DNA of 43,980 nt from Mesorhizobium prunaredense. GTDB lineage: Bacteria > Pseudomonadota > Alphaproteobacteria > Rhizobiales > Rhizobiaceae. The stretch is from positions 1-43,980 of the forward strand of contig NZ_FTPD01000024.1 in the NCBI RefSeq assembly GCF_900156895.1. Reading direction: 5' to 3'. Shown one piece after another: positions 24,914 to 31,598 of the stretch (positions are counted from its first letter, which is position 1; each line of letters begins with the position of its first letter). Below the pieces are notes generated by a model. That model saw nothing but the letters and a program-made list of their open reading frames with translations, was not told where the DNA came from and ran no database searches. Position numbers and translations under genes: made by a program.

Positions 24914-25633
24914 CTAAGTTCGCGCGGCCCGGTCCGGCGCCATGCCGTAGTCCTCGCTGCGCTCCACCGCACGGTAAAAATCGGCGAGCTGCTTGCCGCG
25001 CTCCGGCTTGAAGACGCGGCCGGCTATGACCACCGAAGCGATGCGGTCGATGCGGAAAGCGCGAAAGTCGTCGCGCATCTCGCACCAGGCGACCAGCGTC
25101 CACACCTTGCCCCAGAACCACAGGCCCAATGGCCTGATGTCGCGCACGGTGCTGCGGCCTGCTTCGTCGGAGTAGTCGATGGTTAGCACCTGGCGTTTTT
25201 CCACCGCGCGCTCGATCAGGTCGATTGCTTCGCGGGCGGCATCGCTCACCACCCACATCGGCGTGTGAATCTCGGTGCGCGCGATGCGGTCCTTTTCGGC
25301 GTCGGGCAGCACGGCGCCGATCTTGACCAGCGCCTCGTCGGCGGCCCGCGCCATGGCAGCGCCGCCAAACGCGCGCACCATGCGGGCACCGGCGACCAGC
25401 GCGACGATCTCGTCACGCGTGAACATCAGCGGCGGAAGGTCGAAACCCTCCCTCATCATGTAGCCGACGCCGGCCTCGCCGTCGATCGGCACGCCGGTCG
25501 ACTGCAGGTCGGCGATGTCGCGGTAAATGGTTCGCTCGGAAACCTCGAGCCACGTGCCCAGCTTCTGGGCGGTGACCAGACGGCCACCGCGCAGATGCTG
25601 CACGATCTGGAAGAGCCTGTCGGCGCGGCGCAT
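24914..25633 (-). CDS. YafY-type HTH/WYL domain regulator
   Basis: A 239-residue DeoR-like helix-turn-helix (residues 1-55: RLVTAQKLGTWLEVSERTIY, RDIADLQSTGVPIDGE) joined to a WYL ligand-sensing domain (IRPLGLWFWGKVWTLVAWCE, about 165-185). WYL regulators sense small ligands or nucleic acids. It is the last member of a minus-strand block with an MGMT-like, a DJ-1 and a DUF1127 gene, and is the best local candidate to bind the shared palindromes there. Confidence 0.92.
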   Translation of the reverse strand: MRRADRLFQIVQHLRGGRLVTAQKLGTWLEVSERTIYRDIADLQSTGVPIDGEAGVGYMMREGFDLPPLMFTRDEIVALVAGARMVRAFGGAAMARAADEALVKIGAVLPDAEKDRIARTEIHTPMWVVSDAAREAIDLIERAVEKRQVLTIDYSDEAGRSTVRDIRPLGLWFWGKVWTLVAWCEMRDDFRAFRIDRIASVVIAGRVFKPERGKQLADFYRAVERSEDYGMAPDRAART

Positions 25634-25658
25634 CGTACGTTCCCTTTACATTATTTTT

Positions 25659-25706
25659 ATGCATGTCGTTGTCCCAAAACCGGTCCCACTTTTGGGCGAC
25701 ATGCAT
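25659..25706. repeat. ATGCATGTCG-ended palindromic repeat, short copy
   Basis: Ends ATGCATGTCG (25659-25668) and CGACATGCAT (25697-25706) around CCCAAAA and TTTTGGG. It lies between the YafY and MGMT-like genes and its last base is in the latter's stop codon. Confidence 0.85.
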
Positions 25707-26116
25707 TATGATTTCAGCCCTTCGCGCTTGCGCTGCGCGGCGACGAATGCCGCGCCGAAGGACAACTTCCCTGTTGTAGGCGTCTTTGCATCCAGCACCC
25801 GCCAGAACGGCGCGATGTCGCTCAGCGTCATGCCGCGTTCCAGATCCTCGTTGGCGGCCTCGGCGACAGTGCGCAGATGATAGCCGATGGTGACCGGACA
25901 TGTCACTTCGGCGCCGTGCTCAATGGCGAGCGCGGTGCGCAACGCGCGGACATCCATGGCCACGCCCTCTGGAATGGAGCGGATGAAATCATCGACCTGC
26001 CGTGCCGTCGGCACCAGCATCGGCTGGCCCTCGATGACGTCGCCAACAGTCCGCGGCGTCGGCTTGATACCGTTGATGCCCGGCGTGTTCAGTCTGTCGT
26101 TCCAGCTCCTTACCAT
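25706..26116 (-). CDS. MGMT-like conserved protein of unknown function
   Basis: A 136-residue protein resembling small proteins sometimes filed under the methylguanine-methyltransferase-like group: LVPTARQVDDFIRSIPEG, then ALRTALAIEHGAEVTCPVTI and ITP-like DIAPFWRVLD. The canonical PCHR methyl-acceptor motif is absent, so alkyl transfer is not supported. AGGTGA lies 5 nt before the ATG and is shared with the stop of a short upstream frame. A conserved 42-bp palindromic element lies about 70-110 bp upstream. Confidence 0.7.
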   Translation of the reverse strand: MVRSWNDRLNTPGINGIKPTPRTVGDVIEGQPMLVPTARQVDDFIRSIPEGVAMDVRALRTALAIEHGAEVTCPVTIGYHLRTVAEAANEDLERGMTLSDIAPFWRVLDAKTPTTGKLSFGAAFVAAQRKREGLKS

Positions 26117-26119
26117 GCG

Positions 26120-26164
26120 TCACCTAGACGAAGAGCCCGAAGCTTTTGCAGGGATGAAGGCCAT
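26120..26164 (-). CDS. possible 14-residue leader peptide
   Basis: ATG at 26164 with AGGAGA 6 nt upstream opens a 14-codon frame (MAFIPAKASGSSSR) whose TGA at 26120 lies 3 nt before the ATG of the MGMT-like gene, in the same frame. The layout fits a leader peptide or translational coupling; coding is unproven. Confidence 0.3.
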   Translation of the reverse strand: MAFIPAKASGSSSR

Positions 26165-26185
26165 GTCTGTCTCCTGATACTATCG

Positions 26186-26227
26186 CACTATTGCACGCTG
26201 CTCCTGACACCATACTGTCAGGAGGCT
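26186..26227 (-). promoter_or_regulatory. conserved palindromic element Y
   Basis: Contains CTCCTGACA (26201-26209) and TGTCAGGAG (26216-26224), 9-bp perfect arms, with CACTAT to the left. Ungapped identity to element X at 27101-27142 is 34 of 42 positions. It overlaps the end of the DJ-1 gene and lies upstream of the MGMT-like gene. Confidence 0.65.
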
Positions 26228-26820
26228 TCAGCATATTCCCCTTCAGAATACTCCTTGGCGAACAGCGTGCGCATCTCAGCGAGATCGCTGCTTCTCTGGG
26301 GATAGAGCGTCTTCAAATAGGCAAGAGCGAACGTGCCGGGAGCCGAACCCGGCGCGGACACGATGCGACCGTCGGCGACGGCATAGGGCACGTCCTGATA
26401 GTTCTGAGCGCCCGGATAGCCCGGTTCCTTTTCGTTGATCCAGTCACGACCATTGCTGGTGTGTTTGGCATTGTCGAACAGGCCGGCACGCGCCAGTGCC
26501 AGCGTGCCGGCGCAGATGCCGCCGACCACGCCGCCGCGCGCCGCAATCGCTGTCAGCAGTGCGGAGATGTCAGGCGGAGCATCGACCCACTGGTCGGAGC
26601 CGATGACCGCGACGGCGTCGAGATCGGTGTTTTCATCAACCGCGGTGGAGCGGTCGGGCGTCAGCACAAATCCGCTGGCCGAGGTCACCGGCTTGCCGTT
26701 CGGGGTCAGCGACACCGCGCGTGCACCGAACCATTCGACCGCCGAAGCCGCCAGCAGCCCATATTCCCAGTCGGCGAAGCGATCGATAAAAAGAACGCCG
26801 ATGGTTTTCTGTTCGGACAT
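26218..26820 (-). CDS. DJ-1/PfpI family protein
   Basis: A 200-residue class I glutamine-amidotransferase-like protein of the DJ-1/PfpI superfamily. The nucleophile elbow GGICAGTLALARAG places Cys at about 103; the acidic residue of the first strand lies in FIDRFADWEY. Family members include glyoxalases/deglycases, chaperones and isonitrile hydratases; the present one resembles the latter-type single-domain members often controlled by local regulators. It follows DUF1127 after 85 bp on the same strand. Confidence 0.88.
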   Translation of the reverse strand: MSEQKTIGVLFIDRFADWEYGLLAASAVEWFGARAVSLTPNGKPVTSASGFVLTPDRSTAVDENTDLDAVAVIGSDQWVDAPPDISALLTAIAARGGVVGGICAGTLALARAGLFDNAKHTSNGRDWINEKEPGYPGAQNYQDVPYAVADGRIVSAPGSAPGTFALAYLKTLYPQRSSDLAEMRTLFAKEYSEGEYAEAS

Positions 26821-26905
26821 TTCCTGCTCCGTCTTTCGGTCCGCCGGACCTATTTATCTGGGCGCCTTGGCGTCCGCATCCAACTGCTGCTGCGAAAAAA
26901 TCGCC

Positions 26906-27073
26906 TCAATGGCCGCGGCCGTGGCGGCCTTCATAATTATCCGGCCAACCGATGTCCTTGCGGATGCTCTGCGGCAACTCGTTCATGAAACGCCGGGTGC
27001 GGATCTCGTTGCGCATCGTCCGGATCTTGCCGACATAGTGCTGCACGCTACGCAGAATGGTAAAACCGTTCAT
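26906..27073 (-). CDS. DUF1127 small protein
   Basis: A 55-residue protein from the ATG at 27073 (AGGAGA 5 nt upstream). Its tail RRFMNELPQSIRKDIGWPDN is the DUF1127 pattern, and a His/Arg/Gly end follows. It lies directly downstream of palindromic element X and upstream of the DJ-1 gene, so it probably begins that transcript. Confidence 0.85.
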   Translation of the reverse strand: MNGFTILRSVQHYVGKIRTMRNEIRTRRFMNELPQSIRKDIGWPDNYEGRHGRGH

Positions 27074-27100
27074 AGCTGGTCTCCTCTCTTTCGATGGAGA

Positions 27101-27142
27101 CACTATCTCACACCCCTCCTGACAGCAGTCTGTCAGGAGGCT
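27101..27142 (-). promoter_or_regulatory. conserved palindromic element X
   Basis: CCTCCTGACAG (27115-27125) and CTGTCAGGAGG (27130-27140), perfect 11-bp arms, 4-nt centre, with CACTAT at the gene-proximal side. It lies 28-70 bp before the DUF1127 start. The rest of the gap to the dioxygenase gene (27143-27329) shows nothing else of note. Confidence 0.7.
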
Positions 27143-27329
27143 GAGCGGTTTTTGGTGAGCGTGCCAGGTTTTGCCGGTTCCGCTCCGTCTGCCCGAGAGA
27201 AGCAGGCTTTCTCGTCGCCGGGATCAAGTCTTTCATTTGCCAACGACGGAGCGTCGGAATCCGCAGCAGCGATAGGGCCGGGGTTCTGGTATTGAAGGAG
27301 AGAATTTTCCAGAGATCAGGGAGATGACA

Positions 27330-28283
27330 ATGAGCCTGCAACTGACAGGAATTCACCATCTGACCGCAATCACGGCCAATGCACCCGGAAACCTTCGTTT
27401 CTACACCAGGACCCTGGGCCTGCGACTGGTCAAGAAGACGGTCAATCAGGACGACACGTCGGCCTATCACCTTTTCTATGCCGACGCCGTGGCGACGCCT
27501 GGCACCGATCTTACCTTCTTCGATTGGCCGGTCGGACGCGAGCGGCGCGGCACCAACAGCATCGTGCGGACCAGCCTGAGGGTCGCCAGCCCTGAAAGCC
27601 TTGCCTGGTGGAAGCAGTACCTGTCCGGCGAGACCGTCGCGACGGGAGAGATCGGCGATATCGGCGGCTACCCGTCGCTGGACTTCGAAGACCCGGAAGG
27701 CCAGCGCCTGCGTCTCGTCAGCGATGGCGGCAAGGGCGACAGTCACCCCTGGGTGCAAAGCCCGGTCCCAATCGAGCACCAGATACGCGGGCTCGGGCCT
27801 ATCGTCATCAGCGTTCCCGACATCACCAACACTGAAACCGTGCTGACCAGGGTGATGAACATGCGCAAGGCGCGGGACTATGCCTCGCCGGATGGTCAGG
27901 GCCAGGTTCACGTCTTCGAGATGGGAGAAGGCGGCCCGGCGGCGGAGCTTCATGTCGCCGTGCAGCCGGGCCTTGCGCCGGCACGGCAGGGCGCCGGTGC
28001 GGTCCACCACGTGGCATTCAGGGCGCCGGACCAGGAGATCTTGCATCAATGGACGGCGCGGCTGGCCGAGTTCCGCCTGCCGTCAAGCGGTGAGGTCGAG
28101 CGATACTACTTCCGCTCGCTCTACTTCCGTGAGCCGAACGGCATATTGTTCGAGATTGCCACCGACGGCCCAGGGTTCACGGCCGACGAGCCGCTGGAAA
28201 CGCTGGGCGAAAGGCTGGCCTTGCCACCGTTCCTCGAACCGAAACGGGCTGCGATCGAGGCCGGCCTCAAACCGCTGGCATAG
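27330..28283 (+). CDS. VOC-family ring-cleaving dioxygenase (MhqO/LinE-like)
   Basis: A 317-residue two-domain vicinal-oxygen-chelate protein. The N-terminal module starts LTGIHHLTAITANAPGNLRF and the second repeats with GAVHHVAFRAPDQE and ends NGILFEIATDGPGF; His, His and Glu supply a metal site. This matches the group of hydroquinone/ring-cleaving dioxygenases (MhqA/MhqO-like), which detoxify quinones. The ATG at 27330 has AGGGAG 6 nt upstream, better than the ATG at 27324. It is divergent from the DUF1127/DJ-1 unit. Confidence 0.9.
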   Translation: MSLQLTGIHHLTAITANAPGNLRFYTRTLGLRLVKKTVNQDDTSAYHLFYADAVATPGTDLTFFDWPVGRERRGTNSIVRTSLRVASPESLAWWKQYLSGETVATGEIGDIGGYPSLDFEDPEGQRLRLVSDGGKGDSHPWVQSPVPIEHQIRGLGPIVISVPDITNTETVLTRVMNMRKARDYASPDGQGQVHVFEMGEGGPAAELHVAVQPGLAPARQGAGAVHHVAFRAPDQEILHQWTARLAEFRLPSSGEVERYYFRSLYFREPNGILFEIATDGPGFTADEPLETLGERLALPPFLEPKRAAIEAGLKPLA

Positions 28284-28335
28284 TGCTCCCGTGAGCCAGC
28301 GAAAGGAGCACTTTGACAGCCGACCGTGATGCTGG

Positions 28336-28436
28336 AGCGCCGCGTGCCCCTTGGAGGCGCAAAGGATGCTCCAGCAGCATTGACTCTACGCATCGTGCTT
28401 TCCGAAAATCGATTTCGATTTGCGGGCCGATGCGCT
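28336..28436. repeat. composite intergenic repeat, copy 3
   Basis: Starts AGCGCCGCG, holds GGAGGCGCAAAGGATGC, then the palindrome GCATCGTGCTTTCCGAAAATC with ATTTCGATTTGCGGG and GATGCGCT. Same two-part design as the copies at 10287-10381 and 10541-10630. Confidence 0.7.
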
Positions 28437-28449
28437 AGTCAAAAGCGGC

Positions 28450-28611
28450 ATGTCGAAACTCCTCGCGCTCGTTATCATTGCCATGATGGTCATCCAGCTG
28501 ATCAAGCCGCTCGGCTGGCCGGGGCTGAAGCGGCGCAGCGATTTTTGGAAGCTGGCGGTGCTGGCGATGGCGGCAATTTCGATAACAGCGGCGCTGGGCC
28601 ATTGGACCTAA
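28450..28611 (+). CDS. small two-helix membrane protein
   Basis: A 53-residue protein from the ATG at 28450 with two hydrophobic segments (LLALVIIAMMVIQLIKPLGW and LAVLAMAAISITAALG) separated by a basic loop (LKRRSDFWK). No domain recognised. Its TAA stop overlaps the start of a long inverted repeat. Confidence 0.6.
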   Translation: MSKLLALVIIAMMVIQLIKPLGWPGLKRRSDFWKLAVLAMAAISITAALGHWT

Positions 28612-28650
28612 AGCGCGTCGCGTTCGACCGACCTCACGCGACGCGCTTTA
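28609..28650. repeat. 14-bp perfect inverted repeat at a stop codon
   Basis: TAAAGCGCGTCGCG (28609-28622) and its exact complement (28637-28650) around a 14-nt loop. The first three bases are the stop codon of the small membrane protein, so it may serve as its terminator. Confidence 0.8.
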
Positions 28651-28661
28651 GGTTGTTGTTT

Positions 28662-28710
28662 ATGCATGTCGTTATCGCAAGACCGCTGCACACTTTTGCG
28701 CGACATGCAT
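28662..28710. repeat. ATGCATGTCG-ended palindromic repeat, third copy
   Basis: Ends ATGCATGTCG (28662-28671) and CGACATGCAT (28701-28710) around CGCAA and TTTTGCG. Same ends and inner arms as the copy at 16809-16882. Confidence 0.85.
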
Positions 28711-28726
28711 TAGGGCTGGCGGCCCG

Positions 28727-29458
28727 CTACGCGAGGCGTGGTTCGTTGGCCAGCACCAAATCGACCAGATGTTCCGCCCAGGCCCGGTAGCCGGCTTCCG
28801 AGGCATGAAATCCGTCGGAGGCAAAACCGGCTTCGGCATTGGTGATCGGCAGGCGCGGCGCCGGCACAGCGCCGCGTTCGAGGCAAAGGCGCTCGCCCAT
28901 CCGGTTCATCTCGGCGGCGCGGATTTCAAGGATCTTTCCGAGCAGCGGCGGCATTGCCGGTGCGCGGGTGAATTCCAGCACCGGCGACCACACGACGCGC
29001 GCCTCCGGCCATTTGGCGCGCAGCGCGTAGAGCAGGCCGCCAAAATCGCTCTTGAAGCGTGGCACCGAGTGAAAGTTCTTGGTGTCGTTGGTGCCGATGG
29101 CGAGCACGATATGCGTCCACGGATCGGCCGACAGATTGGGCAGCACATGATCGCGGATCTGGCCTGAGGTCGCCGAGTTGAAGCCGGCTGCCCGCCAGCG
29201 CACCGCGCGGCCGGTGCGTTTCGAGATCAGCTCGGCCAGTTGCGCGGCCAGCCCGTATTCGGAATTGCCGATGCCGACCGATGCGGCGGAAGAATCGCCA
29301 AGCATCAGCAGCGAGATCGCCGGCGCCTGGCCCGAAATCTCGTGCATGACCGGACCTTGCGCCGGCAGCATGCGGCTGGTGCGGCGGCGCACGCCGAGCC
29401 CCTGCCAGACATAGACCGGAAAGGCGAGCCAGGTGAGGAGGGCAAGAAAGCGCTGCAT
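28727..29458 (-). CDS. SGNH/GDSL-type hydrolase
   Basis: A 243-residue SGNH hydrolase. Block I LMLGDSSAASVGIG gives Ser at about 56; block III reads VLAIGTNDTKN; block V is GFHASEAGYRAW with Asp and His. A hydrophobic N-terminus (LALLTWLAFPVYVWQG) suggests membrane attachment or export. Probably an esterase or lipase of unknown substrate. Confidence 0.88.
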   Translation of the reverse strand: MQRFLALLTWLAFPVYVWQGLGVRRRTSRMLPAQGPVMHEISGQAPAISLLMLGDSSAASVGIGNSEYGLAAQLAELISKRTGRAVRWRAAGFNSATSGQIRDHVLPNLSADPWTHIVLAIGTNDTKNFHSVPRFKSDFGGLLYALRAKWPEARVVWSPVLEFTRAPAMPPLLGKILEIRAAEMNRMGERLCLERGAVPAPRLPITNAEAGFASDGFHASEAGYRAWAEHLVDLVLANEPRLA

Positions 29459-29545
29459 CGCAAACCGTTAAAGCGGCAAGTCCGTCGAGCAGCACTTAGC
29501 GCAGATCGGGCCAAAGACGAAAGACCTTGCGTCGACGGTCCGTCG

Positions 29546-30286
29546 TCAATGGCAGCAGGCGTCTTGCATTTCGTGCCTGCCCGCATATTCATCGTGCAGC
29601 CGCACCCAGTCCATCAGGCTGTGGTAGGGACCGGTCTCGTTGCGGCCCTTCGGCGTCAGGTCGAGATAGTGATAGGCGCCGATCAGCGGATCGCCGCCCC
29701 TGGAGCGCGACATGAAGGTCAGGAAGATGTCGCCGTTCTCATCCCTGTAGAACACGCTGATGCCGGGAAGGTCCTTCGATTTCAACGCGCGCTGCTCGAA
29801 ATTGTAGGTCGTGTCGCCGGATGCGATCTGCTTGTCGGTGAAGGAAACCTGCATGTCGAAGTTGAAGTCCGAGGCGTAGGACGACACCCAGTCGAAGTTC
29901 CAGCCCATGCGCTGTTTGTAGGGCAGAAATTCGGCCAGCGGCGCCCGCGAGATCACGACCAGCGACACATCATGGTGCTTGAGGTGCTGGTTGGCGCCGT
30001 CGATGTGATCGGCAAGGAAGGAACAGCCTTCGCAACGGTAGTCGGCGCCAGGCCCGAACATGAAGTGGTAGACGATCAGCTGGCTCGCGCCTCCGAACAG
30101 GTCGGCCAGTTTCTGCGGGCCCTGTTCGGTCTCAAAGACATAGTCCTTCCGCATCTTCAGCCAAGGCAATTCCCGCCGTTCGGCAGCGATGCGGTCGCGA
30201 AAACGCGTCAATTCCTTTTCACGGGCCAGATGCGCCTTGTGCGCCTGGAACCAGTCTTGCTGTGAAACGATCTTGTTGTTTGGCAT
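29546..30286 (-). CDS. DUF899 thioredoxin-like protein
   Basis: A 246-residue DUF899 protein from the ATG at 30286 (GAGGAGC upstream). Typical are KAHLAREKELTRFRDRI, the FMFGPGADYRCEGCSFLADH segment with a CEGC pair in a thioredoxin-like position, and the ending YHSLMDWVRLHDEY. The family is predicted to be redox-related; its substrate is not known. Its CCH end is an extra cysteine pair. Confidence 0.9.
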   Translation of the reverse strand: MPNNKIVSQQDWFQAHKAHLAREKELTRFRDRIAAERRELPWLKMRKDYVFETEQGPQKLADLFGGASQLIVYHFMFGPGADYRCEGCSFLADHIDGANQHLKHHDVSLVVISRAPLAEFLPYKQRMGWNFDWVSSYASDFNFDMQVSFTDKQIASGDTTYNFEQRALKSKDLPGISVFYRDENGDIFLTFMSRSRGGDPLIGAYHYLDLTPKGRNETGPYHSLMDWVRLHDEYAGRHEMQDACCH

Positions 30287-30374
30287 CAGCCTGCTCCTCG
30301 TTTGCCCCAAGGACGTTCGGGCTCAACGCAAGCCGACACCGGCGTCGCTTTTTTTGGCATTTTGGTGAAGAGGG

Positions 30375-30397
30375 AACCCGGGCACATGGCCCGGGTT
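30375..30397 (-). terminator. hairpin after the aldolase gene
   Basis: AACCCGGGC and GCCCGGGTT, perfect 9-bp arms around ACATG, 22 nt after the aldolase stop on the minus strand. The T run is poor, so termination may be partial. Confidence 0.55.
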
Positions 30398-30419
30398 CGG
30401 ACAAAGATAGAAAAACCGG

Positions 30420-31445
30420 TCAGGCGGCCTGTTCCAGTTCCGGCTGCCATTTGCCAAGCGCTGCCAGGTGGTTCATGTGGGCGCGGTGGGCGAAGGCTGC
30501 CTGGGCAGCGGCGACGTTGGCCGCCTTGCCGCCCCAGGCCTTCTGCGGCGCCGCCTGCAAGGCGCGGCCATAGGAGAAGGTCAGCTTCCATGGATGCGGG
30601 CCGATGGCGTTGATGGCGTTGAGGTTGGCGGTCGCCTCCTCGTCCGATTGTCCGCCGGAGAGAAAGGCGATGCCGCCAATCGCTGCCGGCACCGTTTCGC
30701 GGAACAGTTTTATGGTTTTTTCGGCGACTTCTTCGGGGCTGCTGGTGTTGCCGGACTTCTTGCCGGCGAGAACCATGTTCGGCTTCAGGATGGTGCCTTC
30801 GAGGACGACGCGGGCGGCGTAGAGCTCGGTGTAGAGTTTCGTCAGCGTTGCCTTGCTGATCTCGTAGCAGGTGCCGATGTCGTGGGCGCCGTCCATCAGC
30901 ACCTCCGGCTCGACGATCGGCACGATGCCGGCCTCCTGGCAGAGCGCCGCATAGCGGGCCAGCGCATGGGCGTTCGAGCCGATCGACGTGGCGGAAGGCA
31001 CGCCCCTGGCGACGTCGATGTCGATCACCGCACGCCATTTGGCGAAACGGGCGCCGAGCTTGTAATAGTCGGCGAGCCGCTCGCGCAGGCCGTCGAGGCC
31101 TTCGGTGATGGTGTCGCCGGGGTACCCGGCCAGAGGCTTGGCGCCGGCATCGACCTTGATGCCTGGAATGGCGCCCGTCGTCTTGATGATGTCGACCAGC
31201 GGCGTGCCGTCGGCGGCTTTCTGGCGAATGGTCTCGTCATAGAGGATCACGCCGGAGATGTATCTGCTCATCGCCTCCTTGGCGCGGAACATCATCTCGC
31301 GATAGTCGCGGCGGCTGTCGGCGGTCGATTCGACGCCGATCACGTCGAAGCGCTTCTTGATGGTGCCGGAACTCTCGTCGGCGGCCAAAAGACCCTTGCC
31401 GTTGGCCACCATCGCAGCGGCAATGTCCTCGAGACGTTCGCTCAT
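30420..31445 (-). CDS. fbaB: class I fructose-bisphosphate aldolase
   Basis: Class I aldolase, about 341 residues from the ATG at 31445 (GGAGG upstream). It cleaves fructose-1,6-bisphosphate to two triose phosphates. Features are ANGKGLLAADESSGTIKKRF, EPEVLMDGAHD and the Schiff-base lysine in LEGTILKPNMVL; the FLSGGQSDEEA segment is also typical. It is of the eukaryotic-like class I type common in rhizobia. It is downstream of pgk on the same strand. The symbol is used in the broad sense; other names are in use. Confidence 0.93.
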   Translation of the reverse strand: MSERLEDIAAAMVANGKGLLAADESSGTIKKRFDVIGVESTADSRRDYREMMFRAKEAMSRYISGVILYDETIRQKAADGTPLVDIIKTTGAIPGIKVDAGAKPLAGYPGDTITEGLDGLRERLADYYKLGARFAKWRAVIDIDVARGVPSATSIGSNAHALARYAALCQEAGIVPIVEPEVLMDGAHDIGTCYEISKATLTKLYTELYAARVVLEGTILKPNMVLAGKKSGNTSSPEEVAEKTIKLFRETVPAAIGGIAFLSGGQSDEEATANLNAINAIGPHPWKLTFSYGRALQAAPQKAWGGKAANVAAAQAAFAHRAHMNHLAALGKWQPELEQAA

Positions 31446-31598
31446 TGTGCATCCTCCTGAACCGGTTGTTCCAACAGTGTGAAATATCCGGGCTAGCAGA
31501 CCACTAGAGCAAAGCAGGTTCAAGTCGAACCAGTCCGAGCGGAAAGCTCGAATCGATTGAAACGCGCAAACGCGCTCGTTCGCCTGTTGCCCAGGGCC

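Noticed and set aside
24793..25011. Open frame of 72 codons after trcR
   Set aside because: It runs through the intergenic repeat and into the YafY gene on the other strand; its composition is that of the repeat, not of a protein.
30334..30356. CGAC...GTCG followed by seven T on the plus strand
   Set aside because: The stem is only 4 bp and no plus-strand gene precedes it, so a terminator is not supported.
31517..31531. GGTTC-AAGTC-GAACC looks like a tRNA T-arm
   Set aside because: No acceptor, D-arm or anticodon stem fits around it; it is better read as a small palindrome between pgk and the aldolase gene.
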